The translations under genes and the position numbers were made by a program. A stretch of 64,000 nucleotides of DNA. Origin: Pseudomonas maioricensis (GTDB lineage: Bacteria; Pseudomonadota; Gammaproteobacteria; Pseudomonadales; Pseudomonadaceae). This document shows positions 9,460 through 18,457 of the stretch, piece after piece (positions within the stretch are counted from its first letter, which is position 1; every line of letters begins with the position of its first letter). The notes beneath the pieces are model-generated. The model did no database searches. It saw only the letters and a list, made by a program, of their open reading frames with translations, and was not told the origin of the DNA. The DNA lies in assembly GCF_022790535.1 (NCBI RefSeq), contig NZ_LOHG01000009.1:137083-201082 (forward strand), given 5' to 3'.

Positions 9460-11058
9460 TTAGTCGGCGACGCTGACGCCGGTGAAAGTGTTACGTCCGA
9501 ACGGGCTGACTTTGAAACCCTGCACTTCTTTACGCAGCGGCTGGTTGACCGTGGAGTGAGCGATCGGTGTGATTGGCACTTGCTGTTTCAAGTACTGCTG
9601 GGCCTGTTTGTACAGGTCGGTACGCTTCTCTCTGTCCGCGGTGGCAACAGCGGCCTTGACCAGTGCGTCGTATTTCTCGTCGCACCACATGGAGTAGTTG
9701 TTACCGCCAATGGCCGCACAGCTGTACAGCGTGCCCATCCAGTTGTCCGGATCACCATTGTCGCCAGTCCAGCCGATTAGCGAGATATCGTGCTCACCCG
9801 CCTTGGTGCGCTTGAGGTATTCGCCCCACTCGTAGCTGACGATCTTGACCTTGATACCCACTTTGGCCCAATCGGCCTGGAGCATTTCAGCCATCAGTTT
9901 GGCGTTGGGGTTGTAAGGACGTTGTACCGGCATTGCCCAGAGGGTCAGCTCGGTACCTTCCTTGATGCCCGCAGCGCGCAGCAGCTCTTTGGCTTTTTCA
10001 GGGTTGTACGGGTTGTCCTTGATGGTCTCGTCGTAAGACCACTGGGTCGGCGGCATGGCATTGACGGCCAGTTGGCCTGCGCCCTGATACACGGCGTTGA
10101 TGATCGCCTGTTTGTTGACGGCCATGTCCAGCGCCTGACGCACTTCCAGTTTGCCCAATGGCTCATGGCGAACGTTGTACGAGATATAACCCAGGTTGAA
10201 GCCAGCCTGTTCCATCACCTTCAGGTCTTTGTCTTCCTTGAGCTTCTGGATATCGGCCGGGCGTGGGTTGAGCGAAACCTGGCACTCGTTGGCCTTGAGC
10301 TTCTGCATCCGTACCGAGGCGTCGGTATTGATCGCGAAAATCAGGTTGTCGATTTTGACGCGGCTCGGGTCCCAGAACTCCTTGTTGCCCTTGTAGCGAA
10401 TTTGCGAGTCTTTCTGGTAACGCTGGAATACAAAGGCGCCGGTACCGATAGGCTTCTGGTTGATGTCGTGCAGGTTGCCGGACTTCATCAACTGGTCTGC
10501 GTATTCAGCGGACAGAATCGAGGCGAAGTTCATCGCGACGTTCTGGATGAACGCGGCATCAACCTTGTTCAGGGTGAAGACCACGGTCAGCGGATCGGTT
10601 TTTTCCACCGACTTGATGTTCTTGTTCAGGCCCATGCCGTTGAAGTACGGGAATTCGGTCGGGTAAGCGACACGAAACGGGTGATCCTGTTTGAGCATGC
10701 GATTGAACGTGAACAGCACGTCATCGGCGTTGAACTCGCGGGTTGGTTTGAAGTACGGCGTGGTGTGGAACTTCACCCCTTCGCGCAAGTGGAAGGTGTA
10801 GGTCAGGCCGTCTTCGGAAACATCCCACTTGGTGGCCAGTGCCGGGATGACTGCCGTGCTGCCCTGTTCGAATTCTGTCAGGCGATTGTAGATCGGTTCG
10901 GCGGCGTCGTTATCGGTGCCGGCCGTGTACTGGGCGATGTCGAAACCTGCCGGGCTGCCTTCCGAGCAAAACACCAGATTGCTTGCGGCTTGAGCCGCAG
11001 GCGTCATGCCCAGCAAACCAAGGCTGAACAACGACGACATGGCAATGGTTTTACGCAT
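9460..11058 (-). CDS. dppA: Periplasmic dipeptide-binding protein (DppA family), upstream of opdP
   Basis: 532-residue SBP_bac_5 protein. Signal peptide 1-24 (ends PAAQA). The mature start is ASNLVFCSEGSPAGFD. Core motifs NADDVLFTFNRM, KPIGTGAFVF and GWTGDNGDPDNW are present. Position directly before opdP matches DppA3 of P. aeruginosa. It is closely similar to the next protein (11414-13042), including the run LAVNAMPPTQWSYD, which indicates recent duplication. It should bind peptides for DppBCDF. Confidence 0.9.
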   Translation of the reverse strand: MRKTIAMSSLFSLGLLGMTPAAQAASNLVFCSEGSPAGFDIAQYTAGTDNDAAEPIYNRLTEFEQGSTAVIPALATKWDVSEDGLTYTFHLREGVKFHTTPYFKPTREFNADDVLFTFNRMLKQDHPFRVAYPTEFPYFNGMGLNKNIKSVEKTDPLTVVFTLNKVDAAFIQNVAMNFASILSAEYADQLMKSGNLHDINQKPIGTGAFVFQRYQKDSQIRYKGNKEFWDPSRVKIDNLIFAINTDASVRMQKLKANECQVSLNPRPADIQKLKEDKDLKVMEQAGFNLGYISYNVRHEPLGKLEVRQALDMAVNKQAIINAVYQGAGQLAVNAMPPTQWSYDETIKDNPYNPEKAKELLRAAGIKEGTELTLWAMPVQRPYNPNAKLMAEMLQADWAKVGIKVKIVSYEWGEYLKRTKAGEHDISLIGWTGDNGDPDNWMGTLYSCAAIGGNNYSMWCDEKYDALVKAAVATADREKRTDLYKQAQQYLKQQVPITPIAHSTVNQPLRKEVQGFKVSPFGRNTFTGVSVAD

Positions 11059-11413
11059 GATGATCCTTATCCTTCAAGTGAGTAGTTAATGCCCAACAAT
11101 TGCCAGGCAAAGCATTGCCTGCAAGCTGGAAGCCTTCTCGACTGCTCAGTAACAAAATGAAATAGCTTGGCCCGCGCCCTCGAAGGTATGTCCGTTGGGC
11201 GAGACTGTATGTAGTACCTGGTGCCTAAAAGCGCGTAGGAAACTTCTGTATGTAGTTAGCGCACTTTATGTAGGCGCTGCCGAAGGCTGCGATAGCGTTA
11301 TATCTGACGCACCGCGATTCGCAGCCTTCGGCAGCTCCTATAAGGAAATACGAATATTTATATATCCGACAAAAGGAAGTAACTGCGCTGTTTGACAGCG
11401 CAGTTACTTGGTC
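11059..11413. other. Intergenic region with REP pair, no gene
   Basis: 355 bases between two binding-protein genes. It holds a REP pair at 11269-11340 (arms TGTAGGCGCTGCCGAAGGCTGCGA and its complement). The remaining sequence upstream of the gene at 11058 probably contains that gene's own promoter, but I cannot name convincing boxes. No credible reading frame. Confidence 0.6.
11269..11342. repeat. REP inverted-repeat element, family GCTGCCGAAGGCTGCGA
   Basis: Arms 11269-11292 and 11319-11340 are inverted repeats with a loop of about 26 bases. This is the second REP family of the window (core GCCGAAGGCTGCGA); matching copies are at 41801 and 44131. Confidence 0.85.
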
Positions 11414-13042
11414 TTACTTGCCGGTAACGCTAACGCCGTAGAACGAGTTCAGACCAAACGGGCTGATCTTGAAGTCTTGTACGGTAGTGCGCATCGGTTG
11501 GTAAACCGTCGAGTGCGCGATAGGCGTCATTGGCACGGCCTCTTTGAGGAGGTGCTGTGCCTGTTTATACAGTTCGGTACGCTTGGCCTGGTCGGTCGTT
11601 TCCTTGGCCTGGTGGATCAAGGTATCGAACGGCTTGTCACACCATTTGGCAAAGTTGTTGCCGTTGATGGCGTCACAGCCAAACAGGGTACCCAGCCAGT
11701 TGTCCGGGTCACCATTGTCACCGCTCCAGCCAATCAGCATTGCGCCGTTTTCACCGGCTTTGGCGCGCTTGATGTACTCGCCCCACTCATAGCTGACGAT
11801 CTTGGCGTTGATACCGATTTTCTTCCAGTCGGACTGGAGCATCTCGGCCATCAGTTTGGCGTTCGGGTTGTAAGGACGCTGAACCGGCATCGCCCACAGG
11901 GTGATTTCGGTGCCTTCCTTGATGCCAGCCTGCTTGAGCAAGGCTTTGGCTTTTTCAACGTCAAACGGTGCATCTTTGATGGTGGTGTCGTAAGACCACT
12001 GGGTTGGCGGCATGGCGTTCACAGCCAGTTGGCCCGCGCCCTGATACACCGCATCAATGATGCCTTGCTTGTTCACGGCCATGTCCAGGGCCTGGCGAAC
12101 TTCCTTGATGGCCAGAGGGTTTGGCTGATCGCTACCCTTGATCTTGTCCATGGTGTTGTAAGCGATGTAACCCAGGTTGAAGCCTGCCTGATCCGGCATC
12201 TTCAGGTCCTTGTCGGCCTTGAGTGGAGCGAGGTCGGCAGGGCGCGGGTAAGCGGTGATCTGGCATTCGCCTTTCTTGAGCTTCTGCGCACGAACCGAAG
12301 CATCGGTAGTGATGGCGAAGATCAGGTTGTCGATTTTGACGTCTTCAGGCTTCCAGTAGTCCTTGTTCCCGGTGTAACGGATATTGGAGTCTTTCTGGTA
12401 GCTCTTGAAGACGAAAGGACCGGTGCCGATAGGCTGCTGATTGATCAGCTCCGGCTTGCCTTCCTTGAGCAGCTTGTCAGCGTATTCAGCAGACTGGATG
12501 GACGCGAAGCTCATGGCCAGGTTCTGGATGAAAGCAGCGTCGACTGTGCCTAGCGTCATCTTGACGGTGTGGGCATCAACCTTCTCGATCTTGGTGATGT
12601 TGGTGTCCATCGCCATGTCGGTGAAATACGGGAACTCGGTCGGATAGGCTTTGCGGTACGGCATATCCTTGTCGATCATGCGATTAAACGTGAACAGCAC
12701 GTCATCAGCATTGAATTCGCGGGTTGGCTTGAAGTACGGGGTGGTGTGGAACTTGACGCCTTCACGCAGGTGGAAGGTGTAAGTCAGGCCATCCGGGGAC
12801 ACGTCCCAGCTGGTGGCCAGGCCTGGTACTACAGCGGTACCGCCACGTTCGAACTGGCTCAAACGGTTGAAAACCGTTTCCGCTGCTGCGTCGAAGTCGG
12901 TACCAGTGGTGTATTGGCCTGGGTCGAAACCGGCCGGGCTGCCTTCGGAGCAGAACACGAGGTTCGATGCCGCTTGAGCGAAAGGAGCTGCAGTGATCAA
13001 GCCTGCACTGAGTAGAAACGGAATGACCGCGTGTTTGAGCAT
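11414..13042 (-). CDS. dppA: Periplasmic dipeptide-binding protein (DppA family)
   Basis: 542-residue SBP_bac_5 protein, the longest of the four because of an insertion around DKIKGSDQPNPLAIKE. Signal peptide 1-24 (ends PFAQA), mature start ASNLVFCSEGSPAGFD. It shares NADDVLFTFNRM, LAVNAMPPTQWSYD and GWSGDNGDPDNW with its neighbours. Order corresponds to DppA2. The 283-base gap before it (13043-13325) has no gene and may carry its promoter. Confidence 0.9.
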   Translation of the reverse strand: MLKHAVIPFLLSAGLITAAPFAQAASNLVFCSEGSPAGFDPGQYTTGTDFDAAAETVFNRLSQFERGGTAVVPGLATSWDVSPDGLTYTFHLREGVKFHTTPYFKPTREFNADDVLFTFNRMIDKDMPYRKAYPTEFPYFTDMAMDTNITKIEKVDAHTVKMTLGTVDAAFIQNLAMSFASIQSAEYADKLLKEGKPELINQQPIGTGPFVFKSYQKDSNIRYTGNKDYWKPEDVKIDNLIFAITTDASVRAQKLKKGECQITAYPRPADLAPLKADKDLKMPDQAGFNLGYIAYNTMDKIKGSDQPNPLAIKEVRQALDMAVNKQGIIDAVYQGAGQLAVNAMPPTQWSYDTTIKDAPFDVEKAKALLKQAGIKEGTEITLWAMPVQRPYNPNAKLMAEMLQSDWKKIGINAKIVSYEWGEYIKRAKAGENGAMLIGWSGDNGDPDNWLGTLFGCDAINGNNFAKWCDKPFDTLIHQAKETTDQAKRTELYKQAQHLLKEAVPMTPIAHSTVYQPMRTTVQDFKISPFGLNSFYGVSVTGK

Positions 13043-13325
13043 GGTGGCCTCAGGTTGTTGTCATTTTTAAAATAGAGGATCTGACCTTGTGAGCCGATCT
13101 TGCCGATACTTATGCAGGGGCCATACCCAAAGCAAGATGTTGACGCCAAGGAAGTCTCAAAGTGTGGCACGACCGTACAGGAATGTCGCATAAGTGTAAT
13201 TTCTGACGCATTTGATCGTTTGCGCGTCGCATTCGGGAAGGTTTTGCGCACCAATCGTGCGCAGTCAAACGTGTTGAATGCACTCGATTGGCGCGGCAGT
13301 GTTACCAATTTTTCGAATGGTCCGG

Positions 13326-14927
13326 TTATTTGGTCAGGCTTACACCATAAAACGGCGTCAGGCCGAAGGGGCTGAGTTTGAAGTCCTGTACTTCCTTGCG
13401 CATTGGCTGGAAGACCCGGGAATTGGCAATCGGTGTGATCGGCACTTGCGCCTTGAGGATCTGCTGCGCCTGTTGATACAGCTTGATGCGCTCGTCGCGA
13501 TCTGTTGTCAGCTTGGCTTTCTGTACAAGCTTGTCGTAGGCGGGGTCGCACCACTTCGCGTAGTTGCTGCCTTTGACGGCTGCGCAGCTGTACAGCACAC
13601 CGAGCCAGTTGTCCGGGTCGCCGTTGTCACCCGTCCAGCCGTAGATCATTGCATCGTGCTCGCCAGCCTTGGCGCGCTTGATGTACTCGCCCCACTCATA
13701 ACTGACGATATTGGCTTTGATGCCGACCTTGGCCCAATCGGCCTGAATCATCTGGGCCGACATGCGTGCGTTGGGGTTGGAAGCGCGTTGCACGGTCATC
13801 GCCCACAGATTGATCTGGGTGCCCGGTGCGATCCCGGCTTCCTTGAGAAGCTGTTTGGCTTTTACCGGATCGTGCGGTGCATCCTTGATAGTCGGGTCAT
13901 AACTCCATTGGCCCGGAGGAATGGCGTTCTGAGCCAGTTGCCCGGCACTTTGGTAAACGGCCTTGATGATCGCCGGTTTATCAATGGCCATGTCCAGCGC
14001 TTGGCGCACTTTGAGTTGATCCAGTGGCGGATGGGTCACGTTATAGGCCAGGAAGCCGAGGTTGAAGCCCGGCTGGCTAATGACTTTGAGGTTTGGATCC
14101 TTCTCCATCTGCTCAATGTCCTGCGGACGCGGATAACCGCTGACCTGGCACTCGCCTGCCTTGAGTTTCTGCAGCCGAACCGCTGCATCGCCGTTGATAG
14201 AGAAGATCAGGTGATCAAGCTTCACATCTTCGGGTTTCCAGTACGCCGTGTTCGCGTCGTAACGAATCTGCGCGTCCTTCTGGTAGCGCTTGAACACGAA
14301 CGGTCCGGTGCCGATCGGCTTCTGATTGAGCTCTTCAGCTTTGCCCTGCTTGAGCAACTGATCCGCATACTCCGCCGATTGCACGGATGCAAAGCTCATG
14401 GCCAGGTTCTGCACGAACGCTGCATCGACGTTGTTGAGGTTGAACTTCACGGTCTGGTCATCGACTTTCTCGACGTTCTTGATCGTGGTGTTCATCCCCA
14501 TATCAGTGAAGTAAGGAGACTCTGACGGGTACGCCTTGCGGAACGGGTGGTTGGCGTCCAGCAGGCGCTGGAAGGTGAACAGTACGTCGTCGGCGTTGAA
14601 GTCCCGGGTGGGCGTGAAGTAATCAGTGGTATGAAACTTCACGCCGGGACGCAGGTGAAAGGTGTATGTCAGGCCGTCGTTGGAGACGTCCCAGCGTGTC
14701 GCCAACCCCGGCTCGACTTCAGTGCCGCCGCGCTTGAACTGCGTCAGGCGGTTGAACACCGTTTCTGCCGAGGCATCGAAGTCTGTGCCGCTGGTGTACT
14801 GGCTTGGATCAAACCCCGCGGGGCTGGCTTCTGAGCAATAGACCAGCGTGCTGGCAGCGTGAGCCAATGGCGCGCAGGCCAGAAGGGCGGTGGTCAAAAG
14901 CAGTGGTTTGAATACATGTTTTCCCAT
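13326..14927 (-). CDS. dppA: Periplasmic dipeptide-binding protein (DppA family), first gene of the dpp locus
   Basis: 533-residue SBP_bac_5 protein, DppA1-like by position. Signal peptide 1-24 (ends PLAHA), mature start ASTLVYCSEASPAGFD. Motifs NADDVLFTFQRL and GWTGDNGDPDNW are present. Start at the ATG at 14927 follows a GAGGG site. It is the most upstream of four paralogous binding proteins feeding a single DppBCDF. A perfect 8-bp hairpin sits in its leader (14953-14974). Confidence 0.9.
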   Translation of the reverse strand: MGKHVFKPLLLTTALLACAPLAHAASTLVYCSEASPAGFDPSQYTSGTDFDASAETVFNRLTQFKRGGTEVEPGLATRWDVSNDGLTYTFHLRPGVKFHTTDYFTPTRDFNADDVLFTFQRLLDANHPFRKAYPSESPYFTDMGMNTTIKNVEKVDDQTVKFNLNNVDAAFVQNLAMSFASVQSAEYADQLLKQGKAEELNQKPIGTGPFVFKRYQKDAQIRYDANTAYWKPEDVKLDHLIFSINGDAAVRLQKLKAGECQVSGYPRPQDIEQMEKDPNLKVISQPGFNLGFLAYNVTHPPLDQLKVRQALDMAIDKPAIIKAVYQSAGQLAQNAIPPGQWSYDPTIKDAPHDPVKAKQLLKEAGIAPGTQINLWAMTVQRASNPNARMSAQMIQADWAKVGIKANIVSYEWGEYIKRAKAGEHDAMIYGWTGDNGDPDNWLGVLYSCAAVKGSNYAKWCDPAYDKLVQKAKLTTDRDERIKLYQQAQQILKAQVPITPIANSRVFQPMRKEVQDFKLSPFGLTPFYGVSLTK

Positions 14928-14952
14928 GGAACCCTCGCGAGTGCGGCAGTGG

Positions 14953-14974
14953 CTGCCTGACTTTCATCAGGCAG
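14953..14974. promoter_or_regulatory. Leader hairpin upstream of the first dppA gene
   Basis: Perfect stem CTGCCTGA / TCAGGCAG with a 6-base loop, 26 bases before the ATG at 14927. It could be the end of the hetC transcript or a leader structure of dppA; there is no U-run to settle it. Confidence 0.5.
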
Positions 14975-15055
14975 TTGGACAGCGCAGGATGTCGTACTGT
15001 CGTGCCGCTCACAAGCCTCGCATGTCGAGAGTCGAAATTGCTTCCGATACCTGTT

Positions 15056-17275
15056 TTAAGCCTCTTTGCTATTGCCCATCGCCTTGGCGCTTTGGCGTTG
15101 TTTTATCTCTGCGACATCCTTGAGCCCGATGGCGCTACCAAGTTTCTTGAGATAGTCCCACGAGTTCAGACTTTCCTTCGCAAAGGTCTGGAACCTCTTG
15201 TGTACGACTTCCTGAAGTTCCTTGTGCAGTCTTTCGAGGTCGGTCAAAGAGCTGGCGCGTTTGATTTGCTCGGGATTTTTGCTCGCCCAATCAAGAAAGA
15301 TATCGTCCAGAAGGTAGGTGTCCTCCGGGTGTACAAAATAGCTGAGGGCGATATCGGTCGGTTTCATCTCCGAGCCAAACCGCCAGTAATTGAGCATGGC
15401 GCCCGCCACCTGCTTGATAGCGCTCGACGCGCAGCTTGCCGCCAGTTTATGCAACGGATGATCGGCATGATCCTTGGCCAACTGGGAATGCGTGGGATCT
15501 GTGGACCCGGTTCGATGGGGATCGGCCACGGTATGGGTCTGTATATCGTCGATACTGTTGCCGATGATTTGCAGTATTCCCTGGAAAATCGTGCTGTAGG
15601 CGTTGCCCGCTAAACGCAAGGGGCTGGAGATGACCCAGTAGTAGAGCTCAAGCAGATTGAAGCCGGGATTAGCGCTGGCCTTGTCACGGGCGGCAAGGAA
15701 GTCTTGAAACGTCTCCAGCAACCACGCTTCGTTATGTTCATTGAGCAGAATCAGCAGCATTTGCTCCGACTCGGAGCGATCGCCGGGCTTGGTCGGGGTG
15801 AAATCCCATATTTGGCCTGGCGCCAGGAGCTTGGCGATAGGGCCTGCCAGGCTGGCGATTATGTCAGTGCCTCCAAATGTACCGGTCACTACTGGCAGTT
15901 TGTGTTTGCAGTCGGCCGGGCCTGTCCACGGTAGTACGTCCTTATGATTCAGGGCAATGAGATTCAACTCGACAAAGTTGGAGTGCGCGAAAAAGTCTTC
16001 GAGTATATGCAGCGCTCCGCCCAGCTTGCGTAAACCTTCCGGGGTGTAACCCTCTTTCATGGCGGCGTACAGTTCCCTGTACATTTTTGCGCCTGAAAGA
16101 TGTATGTACGACTTCATCGACGTGTCGTAATCCACCTCCAGAAGTGGATCATCGTCCAGCACCCAGGCTTCGAACTCCGGATCGCGTTCAGCGGGATCCG
16201 CCGGGGTGGGATCTTCAACTCTCGGGTTGTCGATGTGATGGCTCGGGCGGTAGACCCCCAGTTTCTGCTCGGTCACTCTGAAGCTGGAACTGTCTTGGGC
16301 CCTTAACTCGGGAAATTTTCTGGCGGCCATTACATCGACCACCGCGGTCAGTGCTTCGCGCGACATGACCGCGGGGAAGTCTTTCTTCTGATTTTTGCCC
16401 CGGACGATCTTGGGATCCAGTAATTGCGCATGATCCCGAAGCCAGTTACCGAAATACATGGCTCGCAGGTCTTCTTTGGCAAAGCCAACCGCCTCCAGGC
16501 CTGCTTCGATTCGTTCGTGGCTGAAAAGGCCGTTGCCGCTGCCATCTGCTTCAAATGCTTCGCGGTCGGGGTCCATCGCGTCGCTCTCCAGCCGCACGAT
16601 GTCACTCTGTCTTTCCCGTACCGCTTGCATGCCCTGGGCGTAATTGATTTTGATGAGGTGTTCGGCTTTATCCCCCTCGACGTAGAGGCCGAGGATCAGG
16701 TCGTCTTCTTCCTGCAGCCCGGCCCCTGCCATGTGCAAAGCAAAGCGGGAGCCTTCTTCGCCGGCGGAATCCGAGTGCAGAGACGGTGTGCTGGCTGCGT
16801 GATGGGGGGCAATGTCCCGGCGGATTACATCGTCCAGGTGGTGGCCGAACTCATGAAGCAGCACGGCCAGCAGCTCCCAGGTGGCGTCGGGGTGTTTGAC
16901 GATGTGCTGCATTGCCGCCGCATGAATCCTGATGGTCCGGTCGCGGTTGTTGTAATCGGCTGGATAGGTACCCGACGAGACAATCTCGTAGCGAGGGAGG
17001 GGGACGGTCCCTGCGATCAGAGCTTTTTGCAGTTCCAGATACACCCTGGGAGGGATGTCCACGCCAAAAACAGTTGCCATTTCCATGATGAATTGAGGTG
17101 CAGCGTACGTACGGGCCAAACCGGTCAGGAGCGTCAGGGCAAAGGTACTGTCCAGGCGCTGTCGGCTCGTGCCTGATGAAGAGGCGAATGCGTTTTTGCC
17201 GACCGCCTTGCTGCCATGCATCAGGTGATTAATGTAGCGGGCGTTTTTTTTCGGTGAGGCAGTTTGAGGATTCAT
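15056..17275 (-). CDS. Het-C family protein
   Basis: 739 residues, recognised as a bacterial relative of the fungal heterokaryon-incompatibility protein HET-C. Diagnostic blocks are MYFGNWLRDHAQ (273-284) and GALHILEDFFAHSNF (420-434), the latter resembling the zinc-binding His/Asp pattern of the phospholipase C/nuclease fold. An HEFGH motif at 141-145 (HExxH) is a second possible metal site. No signal peptide. The start is the ATG at 17275, preceded by AAGGA eight bases upstream; an in-frame start at 17320 lacks such a site. It sits between the dpp cluster and the SIMPL/rox genes, which adjoin each other in P. aeruginosa, so it looks like an insertion. The molecular activity of bacterial members is not settled. 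Confidence 0.8.
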   Translation of the reverse strand: MNPQTASPKKNARYINHLMHGSKAVGKNAFASSSGTSRQRLDSTFALTLLTGLARTYAAPQFIMEMATVFGVDIPPRVYLELQKALIAGTVPLPRYEIVSSGTYPADYNNRDRTIRIHAAAMQHIVKHPDATWELLAVLLHEFGHHLDDVIRRDIAPHHAASTPSLHSDSAGEEGSRFALHMAGAGLQEEDDLILGLYVEGDKAEHLIKINYAQGMQAVRERQSDIVRLESDAMDPDREAFEADGSGNGLFSHERIEAGLEAVGFAKEDLRAMYFGNWLRDHAQLLDPKIVRGKNQKKDFPAVMSREALTAVVDVMAARKFPELRAQDSSSFRVTEQKLGVYRPSHHIDNPRVEDPTPADPAERDPEFEAWVLDDDPLLEVDYDTSMKSYIHLSGAKMYRELYAAMKEGYTPEGLRKLGGALHILEDFFAHSNFVELNLIALNHKDVLPWTGPADCKHKLPVVTGTFGGTDIIASLAGPIAKLLAPGQIWDFTPTKPGDRSESEQMLLILLNEHNEAWLLETFQDFLAARDKASANPGFNLLELYYWVISSPLRLAGNAYSTIFQGILQIIGNSIDDIQTHTVADPHRTGSTDPTHSQLAKDHADHPLHKLAASCASSAIKQVAGAMLNYWRFGSEMKPTDIALSYFVHPEDTYLLDDIFLDWASKNPEQIKRASSLTDLERLHKELQEVVHKRFQTFAKESLNSWDYLKKLGSAIGLKDVAEIKQRQSAKAMGNSKEA

Positions 17276-17493
17276 CCGTGAGTCCTTGGGGGTGTGCAGA
17301 CGCATAAGGTCGCGTCGCATTGAAATGAGTTGGGTGAGGCCGGATGAAGTTTATAGACGGGGCCTGACCGAAAAAGCAGGACCTGCCTTCAATTGCTGTA
17401 GGTGAGGGATTCAAGCGGGGTACGAGTGGTGAGCGATGATCCGGAGAGATGGCGGCAACCTGGGGCTGCCGCCGACTTATCAAGCAATAGTCA

Positions 17494-18207
17494 TCAAGGG
17501 ATGGCGACTTCGATCACGCCATCGGCAGTCACTGTTACATCGCTGGTGCCCGCTTCGACCTCAGGCGTCGGCGCTGCTGAGTCGCGAGCTGCTTTCATCA
17601 TCATGACGGGAGCACGCAGATAGGGCTGTGGGTAACCGGACGTGTTGAAGTTCAGGTTGACCACTTTGTAGCCCGTGCCGCCCAGTGCCTCGGTGACCAG
17701 TTGGGCCCGTGCGCGAAACGCCGTGACGGCTTCCTTGAGCAGCGTGTCTTCACTGGCCTTGCGGGTAGGTTTGGAGATAGAGAAGTCCATACCACCCATC
17801 TTCATATCGCCGAGCAGTTCACCGGTCAATTTGGACAGTGCTGCGAAGTCCGCGCTCTCCAGGCGTAGCTCGGCGCGCTCGCGCCAGCCGGTGATCTTCT
17901 GGCCTTTGTCGTCGTAGATCGGGTAGCTGTTGCGATTACCCTGGCGAATGGTGACGTCCTTGACCTGACGTGCCTGGCCAAGCGCCTTGTTCAGGGTTTC
18001 GGTAATTTCGGCCGCCAGTTTGGCTGGGTCGGTATTCTGCGCTTCGCTGTACAGCGTGACGTTCATCAGGTCACGGGTGACCTCCTGATTGACCTCCGCA
18101 TGTACAGAAACCTGGTTGTAGTTAACGCTGTCTGCCAGGGCTGGAACGCTGGTCAGGGCAGCGGCGCCGAGGGTGAGCAGGGCGGCGGTAGGGCGAAGGC
18201 TGAACAT
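17494..18207 (-). CDS. SIMPL domain (DUF541) periplasmic protein
   Basis: 237-residue protein with a signal peptide (MFSLRPTAALLTLG..., cleavage after VPALA at about 25) and one SIMPL/DUF541 domain (VSVHAEVNQEVTRDLMNVTL at the start; ATNL-like VVNLNFNTSG near the end). E. coli YggE, the best-known member, lowers oxidative stress; the biochemical mechanism is unclear. I choose the ATG at 18207 for its AAGGAG site and clean signal peptide; the frame is open to 18459 but the extra 84 residues look random. It is divergent from roxS, as in P. aeruginosa (PA4495 beside PA4494). Confidence 0.85.
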   Translation of the reverse strand: MFSLRPTAALLTLGAAALTSVPALADSVNYNQVSVHAEVNQEVTRDLMNVTLYSEAQNTDPAKLAAEITETLNKALGQARQVKDVTIRQGNRNSYPIYDDKGQKITGWRERAELRLESADFAALSKLTGELLGDMKMGGMDFSISKPTRKASEDTLLKEAVTAFRARAQLVTEALGGTGYKVVNLNFNTSGYPQPYLRAPVMMMKAARDSAAPTPEVEAGTSDVTVTADGVIEVAIP

Positions 18208-18457
18208 TGGAAACTCCTTGTTATGAGGCGTGTCGTTGTCGAACAGGCCTGCACCGCAGGTTGCTGCGGCGCAAAGCTTTAAGACTGTGAGTAAGGAATG
18301 TGGTTCCGGCAGCGTCATGGCTGCCAGCCACCTGATCGCCGAAACGAAAGGTAAATTATTCATGAAACCTGTGGTGGTTTGCCGCAGTTTGCGCAGTTTT
18401 TGTTGTTGCTTGGTTATACTCGCTGCGATCCGCCTGGAGCACTCATCAGGAGAGCTC
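18208..18457. promoter_or_regulatory. Divergent promoter region, SIMPL gene / roxS
   Basis: 250 bases between two divergent genes. A TATACT at 18415-18420 is a plausible -10 box for roxS. No -35 is convincing. Both genes may be controlled from here. Confidence 0.4.

Noticed and set aside
12997-13554. 185-residue minus-strand open frame
   Set aside because: It overlaps the ends of two well-supported binding-protein genes in another frame and has no recognisable content.
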